This document shows positions 1 to 6,361 of a stretch of 11,160 nucleotides of DNA, in pieces. Origin of the DNA: Treponema sp. (GTDB taxonomy: Bacteria > Spirochaetota > Spirochaetia > Treponematales > Breznakiellaceae). The position numbers and the translations under genes were made by a program. The DNA lies in assembly GCA_031266635.1 (NCBI GenBank), contig JAISAN010000064.1, forward strand, positions 1 to 11,160. Direction: 5' to 3'. Numbering within the stretch: the first letter of the stretch is position 1; every line of letters begins with the position of its first letter. The notes under the pieces were generated by a model, which had not been told where the DNA came from, did not search any database, and saw nothing but the letters and a program-made list of their open reading frames with translations.

Positions 1-22
1 TGTTGTGCTGTACAACATTTTA
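1..22 (+). terminator. Weak hairpin at window edge
   Basis: TGTTGT (1-6) and ACAACA (12-17) form a perfect 6-bp inverted repeat with a 5-base loop, followed by TTTTA on the plus strand. It could end a plus-strand gene lying outside the window, or sit just past the stop of the small minus-strand gene at 47. The stem is short and AT-rich, so this is a weak call. Confidence 0.2.
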
Positions 23-46
23 TAACGTTTACTAATATTATATTTA

Positions 47-501
47 TCAAGGTATCCAATAAAAATCTACTCGTTTTAATTCACTGTGATATATACCATC
101 TTTATAATGAATGAAATACATTGTTGTAAATATTTGGATTGTAATATTCTTTTGGTAATAATTATTTAAATCGTTTTTTGTATACATATGAATATTAATT
201 TTATTTGATGATTTTATATTCATTATATCTTTTTCTGATAATGTTCTAATATTATTATTCGATTTATAATCTTCAATAATATTTGCAACACTAATTAATT
301 TTTTTCAACATTTTCCATATGTAAAAAAATAATTCCCAGTCCTAAGAATATTCCAATAATAAAAGACATTACAGAAAAAACAAAAATAAAACTATTCTTA
401 TATTTTTTTGAATAATACAATGATATTACAACCAAAATAATAAACAATATTGGTGATACTAAAAATAATCCAAACCATATATTAACTAAAATTGAAATCA
501 T
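47..501 (-). pseudogene. Small membrane protein gene, apparently frameshifted
   Basis: An intact 68-residue frame runs from ATG at 501 to TAA at 295. It holds two hydrophobic helices (about residues 8-28 and 37-60) separated by a lysine-rich turn, and ends MENVEKN. The next frame is open from about 304 to a TGA at 47-49 but has no start codon near its beginning. It would add 84 residues beginning KLISVANIIEDYKS and ending DFYWIP, hydrophilic at first and then richer in aromatic residues. The two frames meet at a run of seven T (299-305; A on the coding strand). One extra A would join them into a 151-residue protein with two helices and a C-terminal domain. Options are a real pseudogene, a sequencing indel, or programmed -1 slippage on the A-tract. 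No clear ribosome site precedes 501. I recognise no family and assign no function. Confidence 0.5.
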
Positions 502-630
502 AACAATTAGAATAATACTTAATATTTAACACGAGTATTTAATCCATTTAAATTAATTTTAAACATTCTCATAATATATCATATACATTTTATTTTGGCA
601 AGTATTTCTGATTCGTATTGAGGGTTTCAT

Positions 631-653
631 ACCCCGCAGCTCTGCCGCGCGGT
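631..653. repeat. GC-rich hairpin inside the AT-rich island
   Basis: ACCCCGCAGC (631-640) and GCCGCGCGGT (644-653) are imperfect inverted arms (8 of 10 pairs) around a TCT loop. They form a patch of about 25 bases of very high G+C within otherwise AT-rich sequence. No T-run follows on either strand, so it is not a standard intrinsic terminator. It lies in the 250-base gap 502-751, where I see no gene. It may be a small repeat inserted into the island or left from older flanking DNA. Confidence 0.4.
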
Positions 654-703
654 TGTTGATTCATTTTTAATTAAATTTAGGTACAATTGCACATAACGTG
701 ATG

Positions 704-719
704 GTTGTATGCCGTTTGG
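704..719 (+). repeat. Left arm of inverted 16-mer pair flanking the hydrolase gene
   Basis: GTTGTATGCCGTTTGG here matches, in inverse orientation, the sequence at 1981-1996 at 13 of 16 positions. The pair brackets the alpha/beta hydrolase gene. The arm is also half of a small hairpin with GCACATAAC at 689-697. A role as mobile-unit ends is only a guess. Confidence 0.35.
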
Positions 720-751
720 TTTGCTTTTACTCTAATTGTATTTAATATTCC

Positions 752-1882
752 TTAAAATGAATTTTCCAATGCTATTTTGCGAAAAATCTGAATAGCCTTT
801 TCCGGCTCTTCCAAATTTGGAGAATGTGCGGAATTGTCAAATGAGAAAAATTCCCTTTTGGGAGCCTCTAAAACATCCAAATATTCTTTTGCAAGGGTAT
901 ATGAAACCATATAATCATAAACTCCATGAATTATATAGAATGGAATTTCAAATTTTACGGATGATTCAAAAAAATTATCTTTCAATAGAACCGGAAACAG
1001 ATAGATCATCGAAAAATCAGCTCCAAGAAACCAGTTTATTTTTTCACTTAATGTATACCCCTTGAATACAAATAACGTTCTAAGAACCATGCCATTAAAG
1101 GTCATCCCTTGTGGAATCCCTTGATGCACATGTCCAATTCCATACCGGTTAAGAGTTGCTGTTCTGACCATGAGATAATCAAGCTGATGATCTTTTTCTT
1201 GCAGCAACGGAAACCCCTCTGCATGTGGATCAAATTTTTCCAGCTTTTCAATAACATCTTTATCATTGATGTCTTTTGCATGGTTTAACATATAATCATA
1301 GGATAAACGTTCTGATTCCACAAAATTTGATGTTTGGCCAATGCCAATATATGCGAGATAGTTTTCCGGATATTTTTCTATGGTTTTAACGCCAAGATAC
1401 GAACCCCAAGAGTGGCCCAAGAGGTATATTTTATCCTGACCAAAACGTGATTTGAGGTATTCTGTAACTTCGCGTGTATCCTCCACCATTTGTTCCACTG
1501 TCATAGTTGAAGGATCTGTTGATTTAGAATAAGTCATTCCGGAACCACGTTGATCCCAGTAACAAACCGTAAAATATTTTTCAAGGCGTTCACTTTTTTC
1601 CAAATAAGAAATAAATTGCAGCATCGGTGTGCCTGGGCCGCCATGCAGGTATAATATTACTGGGTTTTGAGAATTTTCACCCCGAATAAACATCCCCTGG
1701 CTAATTCCATTGACTTCAATCCATACTTTTTCGGAGATAGAGCCTTGAATAACATTGCCTTGTGAATCTTTTAATGGAGTAAGTTTACCGGGACTATTTG
1801 CCAAAACAATTAACAATCCTGCAAATAAAGCGCCTATAAATGATAACGCAATTATCAGCATAATTTTTCCCGCCTTTTTCAT
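752..1882 (-). CDS. Membrane-anchored alpha/beta hydrolase, proline iminopeptidase-like (S33)
   Basis: The 376-residue protein has the hallmarks of the alpha/beta-hydrolase proline iminopeptidase group: an HGGPG oxyanion motif at 80-84, WDQRGSG at 109-115, the nucleophile elbow GHSWGS with Ser158, a likely acid at Asp323 (GVYDYM) and catalytic His353 (NSAHSPNLEEP). A helical cap lies between about 185 and 310. Residues 7-28 are a hydrophobic helix after MKKAGK, either a signal peptide or a membrane anchor, so the enzyme should act outside the cytoplasm or at the membrane face. No lipobox cysteine is present. Family members release N-terminal proline or hydrolyse amides and esters; the substrate cannot be read from sequence. 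AAAAGGAAA about 8 bases before the ATG supports the start, and a strong promoter lies just upstream. Composition matches the AT-rich island, suggesting transfer. No partner gene adjoins it. Confidence 0.9.
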   Translation of the reverse strand: MKKAGKIMLIIALSFIGALFAGLLIVLANSPGKLTPLKDSQGNVIQGSISEKVWIEVNGISQGMFIRGENSQNPVILYLHGGPGTPMLQFISYLEKSERLEKYFTVCYWDQRGSGMTYSKSTDPSTMTVEQMVEDTREVTEYLKSRFGQDKIYLLGHSWGSYLGVKTIEKYPENYLAYIGIGQTSNFVESERLSYDYMLNHAKDINDKDVIEKLEKFDPHAEGFPLLQEKDHQLDYLMVRTATLNRYGIGHVHQGIPQGMTFNGMVLRTLFVFKGYTLSEKINWFLGADFSMIYLFPVLLKDNFFESSVKFEIPFYIIHGVYDYMVSYTLAKEYLDVLEAPKREFFSFDNSAHSPNLEEPEKAIQIFRKIALENSF

Positions 1883-1929
1883 GTTTTGATTTCCTTTTAA
1901 AAGATTAAGTTCAACGCATATAACACATA

Positions 1930-1958
1930 ATCATAAGATTTTTATACTAAATTGTCAA
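1930..1958 (-). promoter_or_regulatory. Sigma-70-type promoter of the alpha/beta hydrolase gene
   Basis: On the minus strand a perfect -35 TTGACA (1953-1958) is followed by exactly 17 bases and a -10 TATGAT (1930-1935, one mismatch to TATAAT). Transcription would start near 1923, giving a leader of about 40 bases before the ATG at 1882. This is the best-matching promoter in the window. It means the gene carries its own expression signal within the island. Confidence 0.75.
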
Positions 1959-1980
1959 TGTATTTTAAAAATATTACAGA

Positions 1981-1996
1981 CCAAATGGCGTATAAC
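1981..1996 (-). repeat. Right arm of inverted 16-mer pair flanking the hydrolase gene
   Basis: CCAAATGGCGTATAAC on the plus strand is the inverse of the 704-719 arm (13 of 16 positions). A related GCATATAAC lies at 1916-1924. The wider gap 1883-2209 also holds the hydrolase promoter, the island edge, the hairpin repeat at 2040-2085 and a short CTTGC/GCAAG hairpin near 2103-2116. I see no gene in it. Confidence 0.35.
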
Positions 1997-2039
1997 TTGG
2001 ATTTACATATATCCGTCAGTTTGACCCATAGGTGTATCT

Positions 2040-2085
2040 GCGGCAGGGGCTATTCCTGCCGCTTGTACGGAGCATGGTCAAAATT
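2040..2085 (+). repeat. 46-bp hairpin repeat, copy 1
   Basis: GCGGCAGG (2040-2047) and CCTGCCGC (2055-2062) form a perfect 8-bp stem with a 7-base loop. It is followed by TTGTACGGAGCATGGTC and an A-run. The whole 46-base unit matches 4172-4217 at 38 of 46 positions without gaps, and the 3' half is the better conserved. This copy marks the point where AT-rich DNA gives way to GC-rich chromosome. It lies about 125 bases before the methyltransferase gene. Confidence 0.7.
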
Positions 2086-2209
2086 GGGGGGTGGGCGGAA
2101 GACTTGCTGCCGCAAGGCTGGAGCCCAGGGCGGGGCCAAAGAAAATGTACCCATCGTGAAAAAATGCCCGGAAAGTGGCCCCCCCCTCCTTATGAGGTAG
2201 CTGTAATTC

Positions 2210-3436
2210 ATGGAGAGATTATGTTATACTGAAGCGGTGGATCACTTGGAGACCGCGATAGCCCTCTGTGCGGTAGGGGCGGAGAAGATCGTATCACGGG
2301 AACTGCGGAAACTCGATCTCTCCGTGGAAAGTTCGGAATTTGGCAGGGTGCGGTTTCGCGCGGATGTGGCCGGGCTCTACCGGGCCCTTATGGCCCTCCG
2401 GGCGGCGGACCGGGTGTTGCTGGAAACCGGTTCTTTCCCTGCCGGGGATTTTGACGCCCTGTTTGAGGGAGTCCGGGCGGTTCCCTGGGAACAGTATGTT
2501 CCCCCCGGCATGGGCTTTATTGTGTCGAAGGTCCGTGCCAGCCGGTCGCGGCTCCGGGCGGAAACCAGTATTCAGGCGGTGGCCCACAAGGCCGCGGCGG
2601 AACGGCTCTGTACGGCCCGGCATATACCGAGGCTCCCGGAGGACGGGTCCGCGGCGGAAGTCCGGGTTTATATAGAAAAGGACCAGGTTTCCCTGCTGCT
2701 GGACCTGGCGGGGGAACCGCTGTTCAAGCGGGGCTACCGCAGTGAAGGGGGAATTGCCCCCATCCGGGAGACCACCGCGGCGGCGATGATCCTGCTTGCC
2801 AATTGGCGGCGGAAGTTTCCCCTCTACGATCCCTTTTGCGGTTCCGGGACAATCCTGATCGAGGCGGCCATGTACGCGTGGGATATGGCCCCCTGCCTGG
2901 GCCGGTCTTTCGCGCTGGAAAAACTTTCCATCGCCAACCAGGAACTGGAGCGGGCCGTGCGGAACGGCCTGCTGGAAAAAGTGAATTTTGACCGGATCAT
3001 CCGTATTGCCGGGAGCGATGAGGATGGGCGGGCGGTCTCCATAGCCCGGTCAAACGCGGAACGGGCCTGGGATTTGGCCAGGGGGCAGAGCCCGGCGCGG
3101 GGGATCCGGCAGACCATTCGCCTGCCGGAAGACCCGGCGTGGCAAAGCCTCCCGGACATCAGGGCCATTAGGATGAAGGATGTCCGGGCCCCCTGGGATG
3201 AGCCCGGTTTCATCATTACCAATCCTCCCTACGGGAAACGGCTGGGTGCCCCCGATATAGCGGAAAAGACCTATGGGGAAATGGCGGAACTCCGCCGGCA
3301 TTTCCCGGAATGGACGCTGGCCCTCATTACCGATCATCCCGGCTTTGAATCCTTCTTTGGCAGGAAGGCCGATTCCTGCCGGGAAATCACCAACGGAGCA
3401 ATTCCCTCTTACTTTTTTTTGTACGGGGAACATTAG
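2210..3436 (+). CDS. THUMP-domain class I SAM-dependent RNA methyltransferase (RlmL/YpsC type)
   Basis: This is a 408-residue N2-guanine-type RNA methyltransferase. An N-terminal ferredoxin-like/THUMP region (about 15-175) binds RNA and a C-terminal Rossmann methyltransferase domain follows. Motif I is DPFCGSGT at 207-214 (SAM binding) and motif IV is NPPYGKR at 338-344 (catalysis on a base amino group). This layout matches the single-domain YpsC family related to the first half of E. coli RlmL, which methylates 23S rRNA; the exact target is inferred. The start is uncertain. ATG 2210 has only a distant GAGG. The family-like N-terminus (ETAIALCAVGAEK) begins at a TTG at 2246 preceded by GGTGG, and an extended -10 (TGTTATACT, 2222-2230) lies inside the ATG version. 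I think 2246 is a real contender. A hairpin element begins one base after the TAG. Confidence 0.9.
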   Translation: MERLCYTEAVDHLETAIALCAVGAEKIVSRELRKLDLSVESSEFGRVRFRADVAGLYRALMALRAADRVLLETGSFPAGDFDALFEGVRAVPWEQYVPPGMGFIVSKVRASRSRLRAETSIQAVAHKAAAERLCTARHIPRLPEDGSAAEVRVYIEKDQVSLLLDLAGEPLFKRGYRSEGGIAPIRETTAAAMILLANWRRKFPLYDPFCGSGTILIEAAMYAWDMAPCLGRSFALEKLSIANQELERAVRNGLLEKVNFDRIIRIAGSDEDGRAVSIARSNAERAWDLARGQSPARGIRQTIRLPEDPAWQSLPDIRAIRMKDVRAPWDEPGFIITNPPYGKRLGAPDIAEKTYGEMAELRRHFPEWTLALITDHPGFESFFGRKADSCREITNGAIPSYFFLYGEH

Positions 3437-3559
3437 ACTTGTTCGACAACCCGGTTGGTTGTCTGCTAACCAAAGGTTAGCTTGCAAGTCTTGCAAAATG
3501 CTTTACATTTTGCAGTTTTCAGCGGATTTGTTCAGAAACTTGAGGTTTCCGAACAAATC
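3437..3559 (+). repeat. Composite multi-hairpin element, copy A (upstream of the TetR gene)
   Basis: Four stem-loops follow one another: GACAACC/GGTTGTC (3445-3463), GCTAACC/GGTTAGC (3465-3481), TGCAAAATG/CATTTTGCA (3492-3514) and a long one of 14 pairs with one mismatch (3525-3559, GATTTGTTC..GAACAAATC). The shared core aligns with copy B on the opposite strand at 9724-9839: CAAGTnTTGCAAAATG, five variable bases, CATTTTGC, a T-run, AGCGGA, then TTGTTC to GTTTCCGAACAA. It fills the entire gap between the methyltransferase stop and the TetR ribosome site. Possible roles are a terminator for the first gene, a structured leader for the second, or a dispersed structural repeat. Confidence 0.8.
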
Positions 3560-3584
3560 TATTAGAAATCGGAGGGGGTTATTC

Positions 3585-4178
3585 ATGTCCATTATCGTCG
3601 AACATGAAAAACGGCGGCGGGAAATTCTTGAAAGGGCTCTGGATGTTTTTGTGGATGAGGGCTTTGAAGACGCCACCTTCCAGAAAATCGCCGGCCGTTG
3701 CGGCATCACCCGGACCACCCTGTATATTTACTTTAAAAACAAAAAAGAGATTTTTAACTACAGTATTAAACAGCTTTTGTTCAATGTGGAAACCCGGATT
3801 CAGCAGATCGTTAAAGACGCATCCCTGGGCATTGGGGATAAGATAAGCGCGGTACTTTTGGATATTATCGGTCAGCTTGAGCAAAACCGCCGGCTCCTTT
3901 TGGTGATCCTGGACTATCTCTTGCTGCTTTCCAAAAACGGCTATGACCCGGAAACCCGGATCCGCCGCCGGGTCCTTAAACTCCGGCACATCCTGGCCTC
4001 CCTGGTAATAGCGGGCATCCGGGCGGGGGAACTTATGCCGGTAAATGTCAAAACCGCCGACGATCTGCTCTACGGCCTGATCGAGACCGCCATATTCCGT
4101 CTGGTGGTACTGAAGCGGGAAACGGCGGGAGATCTGAAACAGGCGGTGGTTCTGGCGGTGAAGGGCTTAGTGCGGTAA
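3585..4178 (+). CDS. TetR/AcrR-family transcriptional regulator
   Basis: The 197-residue length is typical of TetR regulators. The N-terminal DNA-binding domain spans about 10-58, with the helix-turn-helix at 32-51 (FQKIAGRCGITRTTLYIYFK) and the usual KNKKEIF after it. The C-terminal ligand and dimer domain (about 65-197) is mostly helical and not recognisable, so the inducer is unknown. The start is chosen at ATG 3585 because GGAGG (3571-3575) lies nine bases upstream and homology begins there; the frame stays open upstream only by chance. It sits alone and convergent to rnfB, with no obvious divergent target gene. It may control itself or distant genes. The composite hairpin element ends 11 bases before its ribosome site. 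The TAA stop lies inside the second copy of the 46-bp hairpin repeat. Confidence 0.88.
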   Translation: MSIIVEHEKRRREILERALDVFVDEGFEDATFQKIAGRCGITRTTLYIYFKNKKEIFNYSIKQLLFNVETRIQQIVKDASLGIGDKISAVLLDIIGQLEQNRRLLLVILDYLLLLSKNGYDPETRIRRRVLKLRHILASLVIAGIRAGELMPVNVKTADDLLYGLIETAIFRLVVLKRETAGDLKQAVVLAVKGLVR

Positions 4179-4217
4179 GGGAAATTCCTCCCGCTTTTAC
4201 GGAGCATGATCAAAACT
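4172..4217 (+). repeat. 46-bp hairpin repeat, copy 2, over the TetR stop; likely terminator
   Basis: GCGG (4172-4175) pairs with CCGC (4191-4194) and AGG (4178-4180) with CCT (4187-4189), then TTTTA follows. That fits a weak intrinsic terminator for the TetR gene. The unit matches 2040-2085 at 38 of 46 positions, including ACGGAGCATG (4199-4208) downstream of the stem. It supplies the last codon and the TAA (4176-4178) of the TetR gene. It fills most of the 58-base gap to the convergent rnfB end, so it may serve both directions. No other terminator for rnf is visible there. Confidence 0.65.
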
Positions 4218-4236
4218 CACAGATATCATACCACGT

Positions 4237-5073
4237 TTAAGCCAGAACCACGTCTTTTTCCAAAATCTTCAGTACCTTGGTAGGACATTTGGCAGCGCAG
4301 GTCCCGCAGGAAGTACAAAGCGCGTCATTCACCACCGGAATGGAATTCTGCATGGTGATACACTGCTCGGGACAGTTTTTTACGCAGAGTTCGCATTTGA
4401 TACAACCTGTTTTGCAGGTTTTCAGCACCAGGGATTTTATTACGTTGCGGTTCGAACAGAGAGCTTCGGCGCCCCGCCGTCCTTTTGGAATTTCCCGGAG
4501 CAGGCCCTGGGGACATTCGCCGATACAAAGCTTGCAGCCCGTACATTTGGCGTAGTCGATTTTGGGCAGCCCGTCTTCCCCCATACTGAGGGCGCCGAAC
4601 TGGCAGACCAGGACACAATCCCCAAAACCCATGCAGCCCCAGGAACAAAGTTTGGTTCCCCCGGCGGACAGCTTCGCTCCCCGGCAGGTCCGAAGCCCCG
4701 TATAGGCGCCCTTGAGGGGCGCGTGGGTTTTTGAACCCTGGCAGGCCAGAACCGCCACTGCCGGGACTACGGAGCCGCTGATCCCCATGATGGCGGACAA
4801 TTTTTCCGCCACCGCCGCGCCTCCTACGGTACAACTGGTAATCCCCGCTTTGGCGCCCGCAATGGCGGCGGCGTAGTTATCGCAGCCGGGGAATCCGCAG
4901 GCGCCGCAGTTAGCGCCCGGCAGAACTTCCCGGATCCGGCCCGCCAAAGGGTCCTCGGAGACGGCAAAAAATTTTCTGAAGAAGCCCAGGGCGGTTCCCA
5001 GAACAAAAGCCAGTACCAGGGCGAGAAGGGCGGTAATTACAACGATATTTTGACTAATTAAAGCGATATTCAT
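4237..5073 (-). CDS. rnfB: Rnf complex subunit B, polyferredoxin
   Basis: RnfB is the membrane-anchored iron-sulfur subunit that accepts electrons from reduced ferredoxin. The 278-residue protein has one helix (about 9-32), then the Fe-S domain with C56, C59, C64 and C81 (CGACGFPGC). Further clusters follow: C143/C147/C153/C157 (final Cys followed by Q, not the usual P), C177/C180/C183/C187, C224/C227/C230/C234 and C253/C256/C259/C263. Extra cysteines lie at 111, 130, 206, 220 and 238. This is the long RnfB form seen in clostridia, acetogens and spirochaetes, not the short proteobacterial one. It is the last gene of the operon and its ATG overlaps the rnfA stop (ATGA). The next gene downstream, TetR, is convergent. 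Confidence 0.95.
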   Translation of the reverse strand: MNIALISQNIVVITALLALVLAFVLGTALGFFRKFFAVSEDPLAGRIREVLPGANCGACGFPGCDNYAAAIAGAKAGITSCTVGGAAVAEKLSAIMGISGSVVPAVAVLACQGSKTHAPLKGAYTGLRTCRGAKLSAGGTKLCSWGCMGFGDCVLVCQFGALSMGEDGLPKIDYAKCTGCKLCIGECPQGLLREIPKGRRGAEALCSNRNVIKSLVLKTCKTGCIKCELCVKNCPEQCITMQNSIPVVNDALCTSCGTCAAKCPTKVLKILEKDVVLA

Positions 5074-5708
5074 TTGACTAATCCCGTAAAGCCCATAAAG
5101 GCCATAGAAAGCAGCGCCGAAACAACAAACAGTACCGGGGTTCCCTTTAAAAAACCGGGAACCGGGCTGGTTTTAATCCTCTTCCGTATTCCCGCCAAAA
5201 GCAGAAGGGAGAGCAGGAAGCCCAGAGCCACTCCCAGGGCGTAGACCACGGATTCGGCAAATGTGTAGGGCTTGCCGGTAAAGGGGCAGATGTTGTTTAT
5301 CGCATCCAGGGTAACCGCCAGGATGGCGCAGTTGGTGGTGATCAGGGCCAGATAGATTCCCATAGCGCCGTAAAGAGCGGGGGCGGATTTCTTGAGGTAA
5401 AATTCCACCAGTTGAACCAGCGCCGCGATAACCAGAATGAACACCAGGGTCTGCAAGAACTCAAGGCTTCCCTCGACGCCGCCGGGCAGCGTAAAAGTAC
5501 CGAAAATCCCGTCTTTGGAAAGGATGAACCGGTAGATGGGCCAGGTAACACAGGTCGCCAGAACGGTAACAAAGGTTACCGCCAGCCCCATGCCAATGGA
5601 TTTATCCTCATCGGTACTCATCCCGATAAAGGGGCAGAGGGCCAGGAACCTCATCAGTACCACGTTGTCAATGAGGAAGGCTGATATAAAAATTTTGAAC
5701 AAGGTCAT
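5070..5708 (-). CDS. rnfA: Rnf complex subunit A, integral membrane protein
   Basis: RnfA is one of two homologous six-helix membrane subunits (the other is RnfE) that insert in opposite orientations and, by analogy with NqrE/NqrD, hold a [2Fe-2S] cluster at their interface. This carries electrons across the membrane. The 212-residue protein is almost wholly hydrophobic. Its conserved cysteines are C25 in FLALCPFIG and C127 in TTNCAIL, the expected ligand positions. C53 and C141 are additional. It overlaps rnfE upstream and rnfB downstream, each by ATGA, so translation is probably coupled. Length and motifs are normal for the family. Confidence 0.95.
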   Translation of the reverse strand: MTLFKIFISAFLIDNVVLMRFLALCPFIGMSTDEDKSIGMGLAVTFVTVLATCVTWPIYRFILSKDGIFGTFTLPGGVEGSLEFLQTLVFILVIAALVQLVEFYLKKSAPALYGAMGIYLALITTNCAILAVTLDAINNICPFTGKPYTFAESVVYALGVALGFLLSLLLLAGIRKRIKTSPVPGFLKGTPVLFVVSALLSMAFMGFTGLVK

Positions 5709-6361
5709 GCGTTTTTCTCCTCCGGAGCGTTTGCGGCGCAGTGGGGTTCCGGGTCAGGCCCCGGTTCTTTCAGGCGGGACTTGATAAAAAGGTTAAGGGC
5801 GATAAGCAGGGCGAACACAAAGAAGCCCCCCGGCGGCAGGACAAAAAAGAGGATCGGCTCATAGCTTTCAGGAAGTACCTGCCTGCCCCAGATTGTGCCA
5901 TTGCCCAGCAGCTCCCGGATCAGGGCAATTCCTGTGAGAACCCAGGTGTAGCCCAGCCCCATGCCCAGCGCGTCGAATGTTACATCCACCACAGGCTTTT
6001 TGGAGGCGAAGCCTTCAACCCGGCCCATGATGATGCAGTTCACCACGATGAGGGGGATAAACACCCCCATAGCTTTGGAAAGATCGGGAAACCATGCCTG
6101 GAGGACATAATCGATCACGGTGGTAAAGGCGGCGATGATGATGATAAACACGGGGATCCGGATGGATTCGGGGATCATTTTTCTGAAAAGACTGATCATG
6201 ATCTCCGACATGAGAAGCACAAAGGTCATGGAAAGGCCCATGCCGATCCCATTGGCTACCTCGGAGGTTACCGCCAGACTGGAACAGAGGCCGATCATCA
6301 GCATTAAAAGGGGATTTTCCCGGATAAGGCCGTTGGTAAATATTTTCAATAACCGTTTCAT
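5705..6361 (-). CDS. rnfE: Rnf complex subunit E, integral membrane protein
   Basis: RnfE is the partner of RnfA in the membrane core of the Rnf complex (homologous to NqrD). The 218-residue protein has about six membrane helices. It carries the conserved cysteines C26 (IGLCSSLAVT) and C109 (VVNCIIMGR) that should bind half of the shared [2Fe-2S] cluster. The segment PVVDVTFDALGMGLGYT (123-139) and the RELLGNGT stretch are typical of the family. The C-terminal 20 residues are hydrophilic and proline-rich (PGPDPEPH). GGGAGGG before the ATG, inside the end of rnfG, is its ribosome site. It overlaps rnfG and rnfA by ATGA. Confidence 0.95.
   Translation of the reverse strand: MKRLLKIFTNGLIRENPLLMLMIGLCSSLAVTSEVANGIGMGLSMTFVLLMSEIMISLFRKMIPESIRIPVFIIIIAAFTTVIDYVLQAWFPDLSKAMGVFIPLIVVNCIIMGRVEGFASKKPVVDVTFDALGMGLGYTWVLTGIALIRELLGNGTIWGRQVLPESYEPILFFVLPPGGFFVFALLIALNLFIKSRLKEPGPDPEPHCAANAPEEKNA

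Larger units (their letters stand above)
1..2039. other. AT-rich island, probably acquired
   Basis: By eye this stretch is far richer in A+T than everything after it, in both genes and spacers. The two genes here use AT-ending codons heavily, while the genes from 2210 onward use GGC, GCC, CGG and CTG. The change is abrupt and falls where a GC-rich hairpin repeat begins at 2040. The left edge lies outside the window. No integrase or transposase is visible. Acquisition by transfer is inferred from composition alone. Confidence 0.6.

Noticed and set aside
817..1065. An 82-codon plus-strand frame
   Set aside because: It lies wholly opposite the alpha/beta hydrolase gene, whose catalytic motifs are intact on the minus strand.
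1952..2232. Two short plus-strand open frames of 82 and 66 codons before the methyltransferase
   Set aside because: They cross the island edge and the hairpin repeat, lack ribosome sites, and have composition-driven low-quality sequence.
3437..3559. CRISPR-like array
   Set aside because: The succession of hairpins has no regular direct repeat or equal spacers; each stem differs and only the module order is shared with the second copy.
3273..3584. A 104-residue N-terminal extension of the TetR regulator
   Set aside because: It would overlap the methyltransferase gene in another frame and run through the hairpin element. The ribosome site GGAGG and the family similarity both place the start at 3585.
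5741..6307. A 188-codon plus-strand frame opposite rnfE
   Set aside because: It is antisense to a clear RnfE. Its Asp/His/Lys-rich composition is the mirror of membrane-helix codons, not a real protein.
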